64,000 bases of DNA from Tetranychus cinnabarinus (taxonomy: Eukaryota > Arthropoda > Arachnida > Trombidiformes > Tetranychidae). A program made the position numbers and the translations under genes. The stretch spans positions 9,131,501 to 9,195,500 of the forward strand of contig WHVY01000004.1 of NCBI GenBank assembly GCA_022266195.1, given 5' to 3'. The notes below the pieces were generated by a model that saw only the letters and a program-made list of their open reading frames with translations, had not been told where the DNA came from and made no database searches. Shown piece after piece: positions 46,201-59,489 of this stretch. The number at the start of each line of letters is the position of its first letter. Position 1 is the stretch's first letter.

Positions 46201-49200
46201 CAGAGATGGAAATGACGAAAGTGAAGACAGAAACAAGAAAAGGCAGACAGATGAGGAAGAGTTTGATATTCAAATTGAAAAAGGAAAGCAATGTTAACAT
46301 GTAAGTAGACAAGTAAAGTCCGTTATAAGATTACCTCATTTCACCATTTATTTCAACTCATCATGATGTACTCGTTGATGCTTACCATGTTGATAATGAT
46401 GATATGGTGACAGGGACGAAAAGGTTATCAAGTGAAACAATCAAGACTAACAGTCAAAAAAAGGTCAGAAGAACGAGATTACACTTTTTTTTCTCTGTCG
46501 AACCAATTCTAATTTTCATTCTCATTTTTTGCTTTTCTCTTCAACATCTTCATTTATTCTGATGCTCATTATCTTGAAACACCTTTGTTATCCTCATCTG
46601 TATCAGCATGAAAAAAGGAAACTTAATATTTCCTTTTAAGAAGCTTATGAGTTTTCACTTGAAAACAACATTTTTGTTTCTACTTTTCATCTCACCATTT
46701 CGCCCATTTCACCTCCAACTCCTTCATCATCATTATCATTGATTAATCTTCATCTTCTTTCATCCCTATCATCATCCACTTGATGTTGCAGTAAATATAT
46801 CATTTTCTCATCATAACCATCATAATCTGATTTCATTATTAAACACTGAAAAAAAGTACCTTTGATACAATGTTTACAACAGTTATCCAAATGTAATTTG
46901 ATTGAATTAACCTTGCAATATCTTTTTTTATACTTTAGTCAACCCTTCAGCTTTTTGTGGGGATCACTTTCAATCAACCATCGGGCACACTTTGGTTTAA
47001 TTGTTGTTTCAAAGGTTGATCATGGGGAGAGAATCAATTTTTCACAGTCACTTTCAATTCTCACAATTCTCACAATTCACATAAATCAACTTAAATTGTA
47101 CTCGTCAACATTTTCCGTTAGGATTTTCAAAGTTACCCAATATTGGAAGCTATATTTCAACCTTTACCATTTCAATCTCCCTTATCAAATGTTTCACTGA
47201 TTTCTTTTCATCATCTCTTCCATTTCGTCACAATTTTTCACATTATTTCCAATTGTCGGTGCAACTATTAAACTATCAATAGGGAATTTAATGCAAGTGA
47301 AAATGGCTTTTAGCAAACGGTTTCAATCATTGATTTAAATCAGTAATGATAGTCAACCAAGTCATGATATTTCAACCAAGATTAACAAGTCTTGACTATC
47401 TAATCACATCAAAATTTGATTACAAGACACTTTTAATCGTAACATTTGATTTGTATGAAATACTCGTCCAACCGTGAGTTGAATTTTTTTTCAAGCAAAC
47501 ACAAAAATAGTGAAGACTTTAGTGAAAAAAGGTTAACAAACTTTCGCCTTTTTTATGCATTTGATTATCACTTTTGCTTGATTTACAATGATTACAATTT
47601 GAGCATCAAAAAGGCTTGATTGGCGACCGTTAAGTATCACAACTAAACATTGATACAAGAGCTAAATGTTGACTGCAAGTTTAATAAAAGTGTTTAGCAT
47701 TTAGTTGAATTGAATCCATTATTGAATCAGGCTGACTTGATTATTTTCATGAATCACAAAATCCTCAAGGTAACTATTGAGTTTTTCCCATAATAACGTA
47801 ATCAAATGATGATTCCTTCACAATTTGATCCATTCGGTGAGTATTGTTTGGTAATTTAATCACTTTGGTTGTTGATTTTGAGGGTAAAGCTTCTGATCCA
47901 GTTGTTCAGCAGATTGATTGAAAATACGTTTCCATCCAGACACTTTTTAAACAATCAAGTCGACACTTGGAAATATCCGAGAACAGTTAAGATATTTAGA
48001 TTTACCTGGAAATAAAAAGATGGAAAAAATGTAAATAATTGATGGTTAATTGGTTTGGTGAATGTTGATAACTGATCAAAATAGAGTTATCAAAATTTAA
48101 ATTGCTGGTTTCATCTGTTTGATTGGTTTGCACTATTTTTCAAGTACAAGTTATAGCACAAAGCCAGACCAAAGTATCAGAGTTTATGCACCAACCAACA
48201 ATCAATCGTACCTTTTCTTTCAAGATTAATGCGTATGAGGATAATTATGACATAGCTAAGGCGAAAGGTTTAATTATAAACATCTGCAAAGGTAGGATGG
48301 AATTAAGGCATCTGTATAATCTTCTGAATCAATAAAATTTGAAGGTTTCATTTCAACATTGTAAGGCCTCTAAATAACGGATCCATTCTTGACACTTCAA
48401 TTTGGCTTTTTGGTTACTCCAATTGTTTAAAGATTCACCATGAAAATGTATATTATGATGATAATGGCAATGGGAAGAGGAAGGAAGTAAATATACATAA
48501 ATTTGTCTACAATGTAACAATTATGGGTCCATAAATCTTCTCTGCAAATGTAAATAGCTGATTACCTTCTTGGCTTGAGTTTTCTCAATATCATTTTTCA
48601 TTTTGCTTCCCAAATCTGGTCCTCTGGTTTTTTCTTTCAGTCCAAATGATACTTGTATTGTCATGTCATCTCAATGTTGTAGTTGATTGTGAACCATCGT
48701 CATCATTCCCAGACAATAAGAAATTCACCCAATTACTTTGCTTGATTTTATGTCACCAGAGTTACTGTGAAATATAAAAAGTTAAGATCAATCATAACGT
48801 GTCAATAAATCATGGCTTTTGTTTTTATGACAATTTACTGTTAAAGAGCATTTTCCTAGCCTCCAATTGTTCCTATTTCAGCTAAACAATGTCATGAGTA
48901 CCTTAAACAGGAAGATTTGATGAAAAAAAGGCTGAAAAGAAAAAACATAAATGAAAAAAAGTACAAGAAGAAAACAAATGATGATTAACAAATTCTGTCA
49001 GCTGTAAACAGTAAATCAGACTTTGAGTAACATTTTTCACACAAACCAACGAATTGCACTAGCAAGATGATCCTGGGTTTACATTAATTGATATTGTATT
49101 AACAAACTAACAGGTTAACATATTATTAAAAAAAGAGTGAAAAATATAATTATAAACAGATTCTAATACAATAAAATATACACTCTGTTATAACACTTGA

Positions 49201-49476
49201 ACCATTTTGGTTAGACTTGCACATCCTTAACATCGTTAACTTATTTGGAGGTTAACTTTTCCTTTTCGCGCTCTCAGCTTGTTATCCAATAATCTTCCGC
49301 ATTTTCATTGTCTTCCTTGTTTTGCCACCAACAAGCTGTTAGACACCATCATATTTAACACATAATTAAATTTATTTTAATTTGACTTTTGTTTATTTAT
49401 TTATGGGCTAACAAGCCTTTGATCCCTCTTAACGGTCGGGACTAAACTGATATCAAAATATCAATTATCGGTACTG
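43286..49476. other. long intergenic stretch, GAT/ATC-rich
   Basis: No recognised gene. Triplet-rich low-complexity DNA (for example 45940-46040) yields spurious frames. A 70-codon frame at 48123-48335 (containing SEFMHQPTINRTFSFKINAY, ending on a CAATAAA) has some coding flavour but no identity. Confidence 0.4.
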
Positions 49477-49594
49477 TAAAGTACCAGATAATGTGACTCC
49501 CATAAAATAGCTTATGTACACAGCAAGAGCTATTCAATGAGCAAAACATGTCAAAGGGTCAGAGGCCATTGATAAGTGACATTATCTGGTACTT
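49477..49594. mobile_element. ~118-bp hairpin MITE
   Basis: Inverted ends AAAGTACCAGATAATGT and ACATTATCTGGTACTTT with about 80 bp between. The target duplication is not certain. Confidence 0.6.
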
Positions 49595-49599
49595 TGAAG

Positions 49600-52500
49600 T
49601 GATTTCAATACAAACCAGAGACAATCAGGAAATAATCTGAGCTAACATAGATTCGGAATTTAATAGCTAATGAATTGCAAATCATATTGCGAACCAAATA
49701 TTTGATTTTCTGGGGAAAAATGTATTCTTTATGAGAAATTTCATTTTAACATGATTGGTTGTTAGTAATCTTGGTCAAAATAAGTTCTAGAATCGCATCG
49801 ATTGGATAAAAACTCAAGAAATAAGCTTTTTATTTAATTTACCAATGACTTACATCGAAGAAAAAGAAGGGAATATTTTCAAGAAATTCATGATCTTGAA
49901 GACCATTGAAGCTGAAGCCTTATGATGTCCAAATCAACCCAAACCGTTGTCTCAACTTAACCAGATTATGTGATTATTGATATTGTTCAACCTTAACTAA
50001 TCAACTGTTAATCTGTGAGCTTAACACTATTAGACAAAAGCCAAAGAAGGACCCAGACACAACAATTAAAGTGTTACATCTATCATTATTACTGCATTTT
50101 TACCGTTTCTTATCCCACACCAGGTTAAAGTAACACTTTTTTAGCCTTTTATTTAAACCTTTTACTTTACCAATTTCCTATCAGACAAAGATGTGTTATT
50201 GTTACAATAAATCAATTTGACTATTTTTAAGCATATGAGATGAAGTGGTAAAAGGAGTTTCCAAATGATGATAATGATCACTTCTGTTGATGATGCTAAT
50301 GCCTTTTGGTTATGAGCGATGCTGTGTGTTAATTACTTTGTGAATCCCAGTAACTTTATGAAAATGTATAATATTTATTTGGATGCAACAATAACAACAA
50401 CACCTTTCATTATACTTACATTTGTTTGAAACAATTTTCCCATCATAATCCAATTACTTATTATTTCATGTAAACCTTCAAACATTTGATTCGCTTGCAT
50501 TCCTGATGATCTTGGTACTGATGGTTTAATGCGCTTCCAACTAAAGCCATTTCTGTAAGTAACCAGGAAGATGAGGTCAGTTTACATGTGGACAGGTTTT
50601 TTCATTGTTTTTATTTTTTCCTCGTCAATTTCAAAAGGGATTACTTCTGGTTCCAAATATGAAATAAGTTAATAAGTTAATCACTTGACCAAATTTTAAC
50701 CCTTTGTTGACAATTTAAAGATGACAGTTGAAATCACGTTCACCTCAAACCATTGGAAAGATGAAAAAAGGTATCAAATTTGTTTTCAGGAAACATGAAT
50801 AATAAAGAGATGGCAAAATGACCTTTTCATCCTTGTCTCTTGATCTGTCCTTTTTTTACTCAATCCTAATCAACTCAATTACAATTACAAATCCATTTAC
50901 CTTTAACATGATCTTCCGTCAAACGTTTGATTAACATAAATCATGGTCATTTTTTATGTTTATATTTATCCCTTTCATGTCCATTGAAGTCAGATCAAAA
51001 AAAGCAACTACAAAATGGTTTTAATTAAAACGTTACCTTTTTGTATATTTCATTGCGTGACGATTTACACTGCTGATGATTTAGGAGGAAACAGGAAGAT
51101 TATTGTTGACAGTTAGATCAGGTGAGATTGAAAATGATCTTTGTCCTAATGATTAACCAGATTTGAAAGATTCTTGGTGACAAACTGGCTGAAAATGGTA
51201 TAATTCATGGTAAAGATATAAATCAAGTTGAAAAGGATTAAATGAATCCATTTCAAAGGAATCTTTCATTTCTTCATTGTAATGTCTTCTGCTGCCAATT
51301 TTGATACAAATATCATCATTAACATCATTATAATAATCATTTACATCGTCCTCATCACGAAGGTCCAGATGAGTGTAAGATAAACAGATTTGCTGACCAA
51401 TTTACAAAAAAAACACATTATTTTAATGTTAAATGTACTTCATTTCATTCCCATTCATTTAACATAAAAACCTTTTGTAAATCTATTATTCAACTAGTGA
51501 CCAAAATGTCATCATTTTGACCACAGTTTCATCATCGCCTTTATGCTCAAATTTACCGCTATCATCATCATATTCATCAACAATATTAACCTTTTCATCG
51601 TTTTCATTTATTGTCTCATCAACAATCACCATTCAACCCAAATTATCCAGTTTCCTCTTCCATCTCTACTCACCAAAATACTAAAAGTAATATTGGCCTA
51701 AATGCAATTTTCATCAACCAGACAACTTAATATCCAAACCGAGGTAAAAAAGTAATCTTAACCCAATTTCAATGAAAAGATCAAAGGAAAAGTTTTAAAT
51801 TAAAAATGTAAATGAACCCAAAAAACCAAGTCTTTTGGTTGCGATTAAAATTCGTAACCCAAAAAAGAGTTGCCCAAATTGACCTGGCCAGATTTCCTGG
51901 CTTTTAACGTTGAAATGATATTAACATGAAATTCAAGAGGTAAAGGGTCAAAAATGATTCCAAAAAGACGAGACCAAAGCAAATCGGACAAGTGTCTTAA
52001 AAATCAATCAGCTAATCAGCTGAATTGAAGCAAACCTTTGATTTTTTCAATTTTTATTTTGTTTGGTTTTTAATGAAATGGATTCGTTTAGAATAGATTT
52101 TTTCATCCATTGAAAGATGAATAATTTGATTAAAATGATTACTTATTCATCCAGGTTAGCCTAAGATCAATGAGGAGAAATGGGTTTTTGATTTTCATCT
52201 ATTTTGACTAATCTGCTTTCAGTTTATCCAAAAGGTTTCACCTGTTTTGACACTGAACCAGAGCTTATCCAAGAAGAAATATTGAAAACTGATTTTTCAA
52301 TCTCTAAATGAATTTAAATGATTGTTTAAATGAAATTTTTATGTTTAACTTGATTATTGGAGGCTTAGCATTTCATTTGATTTTCATTGGTTTTGATTGA
52401 GATGGATATTACCAGATATATTAACCTGCGTTATTTACAAGGTTTGTTGATTGATGAGTGATTTCAATTATTCAGTATCAACAGGTTACTTTGCATAAAC

Positions 52501-54440
52501 ATACAATTGTTAATCCCATTTCCCCTCTCAACTGTCAACATTTATTCTTGCCCATTAAATGAAAATTAACTGTTGAATGTTAAATTAACAATCAAGTCAA
52601 TTACAGAGTTTATCAATCAATCAACATCCGTAAGTCTAATGAATCTATTTTTACATCAATCACTATGAAAATTACATGAAACAAACACAACAGTAAATGT
52701 ACAGCTTTTACCCAAACAAACCTGACCAATCAAGTTGAGAGTGAAAAAGGTAACCAATTAATAAAGTTAGTTGATCACAAGCTCAACATGATGTTCACTG
52801 AATCTCACCAGAACAGTTAACTTTCATTCTCAGGGAATAACAAAAAATCAGCCAAATGACAGTCAAATGAAGTCAATAAATCCATAATCAGGTTAAAAAG
52901 CATTATGATCATCACTCACCTGTTAACTGATTTGCTTATCATTTCGCTCAATTGAATTTGCCAAATTGAAATTACCTTGCAAAGAGATTCAAGTTGACAA
53001 TTTTTTCCAAGTTCAATCAACTCTCAATTGTTACAATTGATATTCACCTTGTTTCTTCAACTCGTTATTTACATTTTAACTCTTATCTAACCAGAATTAT
53101 CAACATTTGAATTTGGTGGTTTTTTTACTCTTATTCAAGCAATTCAAGTTGAAATCAATTTATCAGTTTACCTTTGATACATTTACTTTCAATTATCATG
53201 AGTTTATCATTGATCGTTGAATCGGAATAATTCTCGATGAAACTTGATGAATTGGAAGAAACAAAAAAAGTTAATTAACTTGAGATTTTCAAATGTTGAA
53301 GTAAACAAAATTCATCTCAAGTTTGTTGATTCATTGCTTGCTAATTGATGCACGTTAATCATATGCAAGTCTGTCAAGAGCTAATTGTTTAAAGATGTTT
53401 AATCAACAATTAAAAATCAACTTGTAAAGTGATCTTCAATTTGTCATTAAAAGTAAATTGTGAATCAAGTTTATTGTTGATTTCATGATTGACATCAAAT
53501 CTTGTGACGGTTGTGTATGCTAATTGCTGATTGATTCAATTAGATTGAACAAATACTTGGAAAGGAATGGAAAGAATCAAATTAAATGTTGAAACAAGAA
53601 TTAACTTGCATGTAATATACTAATTTATTTCTTGTCCATTACATCAATCAAGTTTAAAGATTTTGATTTAACCCTTTTGCTGGTTTCACTGTTTCTGGTT
53701 AAGGACAAATTACATTGCATTACAAATTGATTCATTGATAAAAGCCACTAATCAAAGGTTAATTACAATGAATGAATCTATTTAACTGATGGTATCTTTA
53801 ATCACCACTAATAAGCTTCATTGATCTTCATCAAAATCAAATAATCAAGCTCAACAATGAGAAAAGGCAGAAAAGTCAAATTGATATCAACCTGAACATC
53901 TAACTGTTAAATCAATAGATGATTATCATGATTAATTAAAGATGAATATTGTCTTTATTTATGGATATAAAGGATTGATTAACAATGGATGAAAAGTCTT
54001 GAAAAACGATTTTCACATTTGTCTATTCAATGTTTTCTGATTATTTTGATGGGTCACTCCTGTTGGTTCATCAATCATTGGATAACCTTAAATTTGACGC
54101 TGATAACCTAATCTTTGGGTTACCCAAATCATCATTAGGTGCAATTGATCATCATCAACCTGGTTACATCTCTTGCCAATTCTGTATCTATTTAACCAAA
54201 CCCAATTTCATTTTTTTGTTTCATTACATTTTGTATAATTTTGGTCTCTTTTCAACCTTTAGGTTTAGTCTTTTTGAAACATTCATCTTCGTACCCCTTT
54301 TTACCCAAATCAAATTAATATTGATTTGATTAGTTGATGAGCTCAAGAGATTGTTTACTTTCGCATTTACCAAAACAAGGAAATTAAGATTGAAATAACT
54401 TGTAATCGCCTTAATCAACCTTAATGTGAGTTGATCAATG
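49600..54440. other. intergenic, nothing supported
   Basis: AT-rich. No open frame, repeat or RNA gene that I can defend. Confidence 0.4.
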
Positions 54441-54443
54441 CTA

Positions 54444-55094
54444 CACTGATTGACAAAAGTATAAGACCACTTTTTAATTTTCACGTTTTTTTTCATACAT
54501 GTAATTTTTTCAAGTTTTTTAGTGCAGATAATGTTTCATTTCTGCATATGAATATGATTACAGAGTTTGGTGCTAAAACGATCTAAAATATTTTTGTAAA
54601 ATTGAGAAATTAGGTTTCCACAGGAATGCATTGAAAAATTAGGACAATTCCAATTAATTATTTGATGAAACTCAATAATTTAGAAGTTTTTCATGGTAAT
54701 TGTTCAAGCTAATCATATAAACAATTAACAATTTGAATTTTGAAATCGGATGAATCTTTTTCAATTTATGAACAATTTCTTTCTTACTATTGACATATTG
54801 AATTGCTATTGAATTACTATTGTATATGCTTTTACATTGAATCAGTTATTATAATTATAATTATCATATAAATATAAAAAAATCGTGAAATTAATAAAGT
54901 GGTCTTATACTTTTGTCACCTAATCTTAATTTTTTATGATAATTCTCTAATTATTTCATATATTTTTTCATCTAAAATGTTATTCAATTCAATTTTTTAC
55001 GTTCTTTTCAGATACATTATCACAATTTTCTAAATCGGAATATTTCAAGATTCAAACCAAAAATTAAGTGGTCTTATACTTTTGTCAACCAGTG
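54444..55094. mobile_element. 651-bp Tc1/mariner-type MITE
   Basis: Ends start CACTGATTGACAAAAGTATA on the left and CACTGGTTGACAAAAGTATA on the right (inverted), with TA flanks at 54442-54443 and 55095-55096. A third copy of the end (TAAAGTGGTCTTATACTTTTG, near 54896-54920) lies inside in right-end orientation, suggesting nesting or an internal duplication. No transposase frame remains. Confidence 0.8.
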
Positions 55095-55096
55095 TA

Positions 55097-56292
55097 GTAG
55101 AGAGGATCAAGTGCATCTGATTGTTGGCTACAGGTTGACATTAAAGTTGACCATTTGATTGCACCATTACCAAATAAATGGACAAGAGCCAAGCTAATTG
55201 TTGCGACAACGCAATTTGCCAATCAAATGGTGAACATATGTTGATGGCAATGTTAATATGATTACATTGTGATTACACGAGTACAAGGTCTATTAGGCTC
55301 AACAATTCGTTAACTGTCTTCAACCTGGGTAAAGGGTAAACCAGAAGTCCGCAACAAATGTATTAAAATTAAAGTTGAGTGTCATTAATGGTTTAATGTT
55401 TACTCTTGTTTTAACAAACAAATGTTGATTAACATTACCTTTAGTAATTGCGTCAATCAAAGTTGTCCTCTCAAACCAAGCAAAACCTAAATGATGATGA
55501 GGAAAAAAGAAGAAGAGGGGAAAAAAGGTAATCAAAATTGTGTCTATTTATCAAAAAATATGAATGTCTTCTGGTGACAATGAAGATGTTATTATTTTTG
55601 ATGCCTGGTTACCTTGAGAGAAAGATTAAACCCTTTTTTTCAAAGTCCAAATGATGATGAAAAAGAAACAATAAGGAAGCAAACAATGTAACATCTCAAT
55701 TGAGAAAATGAAATATGAGAAAATGTTTTTCATTCAAGATTGCCCTTAACCTGGTCTGGGTTGGGCAAGTGACCCTAACCCTTGGTTGTGTGTGTGTGTA
55801 TTTGTCCCAAGAAGACGGTGATTATGATGGAAAAGAATCACATCAATCTGTCTTTCTCTTGATGATCATGATGAAGGCTGAACACATTTAACAACAAAAA
55901 AGAGGCCAAATAAGATAACTTGGGTAACAAGGAGAAATATTGACGAGAAATTGGCTTGAAAAACTGGATCATTATGGTTCATTGGGTTTTATTATTAATA
56001 ACAATCCAAGAGGTCCAAGATGATCATTGCTTGGTCTATTGATCAACATTCAACAAGTACACATAACAGTTAATGCCAATCACACCAGCTCATCTCACCA
56101 GGTAACATTTTACATTTTAACGCTTCTTTTTCATTACAAGGTTGATCAATGATATTGAAACACACATTGAATTATGCCGCCGAAAATGATATCGTAATCG
56201 CTCATTACATTTTTGGATGATCCAAAGAATCACAAATATGGTGAGATTTTTCAAGAGATGTTTAAAGTGAAAGGGAATAATAATTTAAATAT
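55097..56292. other. intergenic with short GT microsatellite
   Basis: A (TG)n run near 55787-55800. No gene recognised. Confidence 0.4.
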
Positions 56293-56294
56293 TA

Positions 56295-57116
56295 GGGGTA
56301 TCAAAAAGTTCTGTCGTTTTTTTTACCACCAACTTTTACTCCAATTTTAAATTAGTTCTGATTATTATATTACTCCAATAATTTCAGGGATACAAGATCA
56401 TCTATTAAATTGCATGCAGGCCATTTTTTGATGCGATCGGAGTTAATTAACTATGATTAATTAGCTAATCAATAAGCACCAATTTAAGAAGAAATTTTAC
56501 GGTGTCAGAATTTATTGATATTTTTGATGAAAAAATTGAAATTAAAATGAAAAATTAACATCAATCGAAAGCTCAAGGTCCATATAATTGTCGATTAAAG
56601 TTCAATACTTCTAATCATTACGATTATCAAATTGTTTTAGCATAAGTGGAAAAAAGTTTAACATTGAATTTCCATAGAAAGACTTTTTTGACTTTTTTGC
56701 CAATTTTTATGAAAACCATATTGGAAATCCTCATAGAAAATAGTCAAAAAAATGAGTTTTTTTGAGATATTAATTAGAATCATTTGATAATGGTAATGAT
56801 TAGAAGTATCGAACTTTAATCAACAATTATATGGACCTTTAGCTTTCGATTGATGTTAATTTTTCATTTTAATTTCAATTTTTTCATCAAAAATATCAAT
56901 AAATTCTGACACCGTAAAATTTCTTCTTAAATTGGTGCTTATTGATTAGCTAATTAATCATAGTTAATTAACTCCGATCGCATCAAAAAATGGCCTGCAT
57001 ACAGTTTAATAGATGATCTTGTATCCCTGAAATTATTGGAGTAATATAATAATCAGAACTTATTTAAAATTGAAGCTAAATCATTAGCAAAAAAACGACA
57101 AACTTTTTGATACCCC
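56295..57116. mobile_element. 822-bp mariner-end palindrome
   Basis: Two arms of about 340 bp (56295-56640 and 56780-57116) are near-perfect inverted copies around a ~140-bp centre, beginning GGGGTATCAAAAAGTT. TA flanks at 56293-56294 and 57117-57118. The terminal motif resembles mariner ends. No coding capacity. Confidence 0.85.
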
Positions 57117-57118
57117 TA

Positions 57119-57790
57119 ATAGTTGACTTAAATTTTGAGAAACTGATTGTGAAGCAGACAAGTTGATTCAATGATTTCCTATTCACCAATTGAGCAAATT
57201 AGCAGTTAAACGTAATTACTCAATGGTAATAAACAAAGGTGAGACAAGGTAAATGAAAGTATCTATACTATTAGAGTAACAACTATCACTGTTGAATGTT
57301 ACCTATGAAAACCATGGGATGAGTAGTTAAGTGTATTATGGTGAGGTTGGGTCTCAGCAATTTAGATGACAAGAGGATAAATTTAACCCACCTTAATTAC
57401 TTTGTCAATCTAATTTGCTCTATTCGTTCAATGTTGATCCATTGATTGCGTAGAAAGCAGAAGAAGAAGCAAAAAACCAAACAAAATAAAAGGTAAATAA
57501 ATTTGAGGCGTAATTTGGCAAAATATCTCGATTGGAACCGGATTGTTGATGATCCCTTTGGGCAATTAACTATGTACTAGAAGCTGAATGGTAAGATGCG
57601 TAAAATTAAGTCTGAAGAGAGAGAAAGAAATAGATTAACAACTTATACAATATACAAAGTCAATGAATCAAATTTTGGTCAACTTTATCTTCTTCATTTG
57701 ATTGTTGATTCGAAAATTTGATTTGATTAAAAAATATTCAATTTCTTAAATTGATTATTTACTGCTATAATAGATCTGGTAATAATTTGT
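57119..57790. other. intergenic, nothing supported
   Basis: No features recognised before the Ku80 remnant. Confidence 0.35.
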
Positions 57791-57796
57791 TTACAA

Positions 57797-59480
57797 CAGG
57801 ATTTAGTTGCTTTGGTCGTCGATTGTGGCCCGAATATGATACAAGAGTAGAAATGGTCAAACTTACATGTATTTGGTTATAACTTGCCTGACTCAGTTCA
57901 TAGAACAGAAATCTATCCAATCTAAATTTGAATACATTTTGATCAGCTTAGGGTTAGATGATTCGAAAAATGGAAAAATGCGAATTGTTGCTAAATCTTG
58001 ATTAAGTTTAGATTGATTGATCTTGATTTTGCCAATCTCAAATTGCTGGAAACTATTGAATCAACAGCTACAGATAATGTGAGTGAATGTAAGCAATGAA
58101 TATGAATATATCACTCAATTCTAACCTCGATTTAATTGAAATTATCCAATAATTTTTTACTATTATTTACTGTTTGATTTAACGATTGATACCTTGAATT
58201 TTACTGGTGAGTTAATGCATACAAAACCTAAAACAAAGTATGATCGTAAAAAAGTTGGATTATTCACCAATTTTAGTAGCACTATTGATGGACATGAGAT
58301 TATCCTCTATTCTTGTAATATCGGTAAACCTCGCGAGTTGTACCTCAACGTTGTACAAGTACCATTATTTAAATTCAATTTTAATCTGTTTAAATTATTA
58401 TGTGCTATAACTCATGCAACCATTCAATTTCCCATTTAGATGTCGTTACACATTCGATGAGCATTCCACAAAACGTAATCTTTTTCCATGTCATGATTAC
58501 TTTCTTCAACTCTTGATTAACTTGAACAATTTAACCTCAGTTTTTACTTTTGACTATGCTGTTGCTATCCTACCTTACTTTGAGCCTTCTGAACAAAATG
58601 TTGCTCCATGGTATACTAGAATCTGTTTTGGGTAAGATTTTATATTTCCAGTCACTGGTTATAATGAAACCAAGGAGCATAAAACGAACTTGGTCCAAAG
58701 CTTATATTGAACCTTCTGAAGATCTCAAACTCATCATTAAGCAAGCATACCGCATTCGCAATGTAAATTACAATTCATTCACTAGAGATGAATCTAAGAT
58801 TGAGCTGGAAAAAAGAAGAAACAGCTAAAGCTTATCTCGCAGGTAAAATTGTACCGGTTACACTCGAAGATGAAGAAGCCATGAAATTTCAAAGATTTTG
58901 GTTGTTCGAGTGCTATTTTGGACTCCTCAGGATAACGTCAAACAGTTTTTCTTCACTGGATCTAGATCAATGATTTTTATTCCTGATATTAGGACGAAAG
59001 ATTTCGTGGCTTCCATTGCTTTAACGTATTAACTCATGCCAGGCGTTTGAGTCATGCCTTTCGCTGAAGATGTCAGGCGCTATTCATTTCCATCTTTGAT
59101 TGATGACAAAGAGAGATCACAAGAAGTCCCTTCTAACAGTGAATAATATTTAGTTGATGATTTGATTAAAATGATGAGTTTAAAAGTGAGTTTAAAAGGA
59201 TCCAGCTGGAAACCTTGTAGAATATCTGAATTGTGAAAATGTTCATGATCCATTTGACAGGATTCAATTTAAAGACATTTTTCATCGATACTTGACGTCA
59301 AATGTTCCGTTACCCAATGAGATTATCGAGGATCAAACGCATACTACGCCATCACACATATTGAAGCACTGTGAAGAAGTTTTTTGGAATATCAAAGAAA
59401 AGTTCAAATTGATCAAAACTCTAAAGGCTTTTCCTCCCAACATAATACAAACAATATTCGCAACCCACAGAAGAAGATGA
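57797..59480 (+). pseudogene. Ku80 (XRCC5) pseudogene
   Basis: Blocks in all three frames line up, in order, with Ku80, the DNA-end-binding subunit of the non-homologous end-joining factor. First comes a vWA-domain start (QQDLVALVVDCGPNM, then stop), then YDRKKVGLFTNFSS. Core blocks follow: PSEQNVAPWYTRICFG, RTWSKAYIEPSEDLK, KIVPVTLEDEEAMKFQ, QDNVKQFFFTGSRSMIFIPD and VMPFAEDVRRYSFPSL. Last are VDDLIKMMSLK, HDPFDRIQFKDIFHRYL and KIKTL-like KLIKTLKAFPP. Frameshifts fall at homopolymers (for example the A-run near 58810), stops interrupt the core near 59027-59050, and the core segment around the IVRYAY region is missing. The C-terminal domain is absent. It cannot encode a working Ku80. The functional gene is presumably elsewhere. 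Confidence 0.75.
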
Positions 59481-59489
59481 AATCTGAAA

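Noticed and set aside
45729..46312. Overlapping minus-strand frames of 142 and 84 codons
   Set aside because: Isoleucine-rich translation of (ATC/GAT)n low-complexity DNA.
54030..54496. Opposed 99- and 90-codon frames
   Set aside because: Mutually antisense, AT-rich, no family signal.
57797..59480. Possible endogenous viral element
   Set aside because: Block order and motifs match Ku80, including the end-of-core KFKLIKTLKAFPP region, which is a better explanation.
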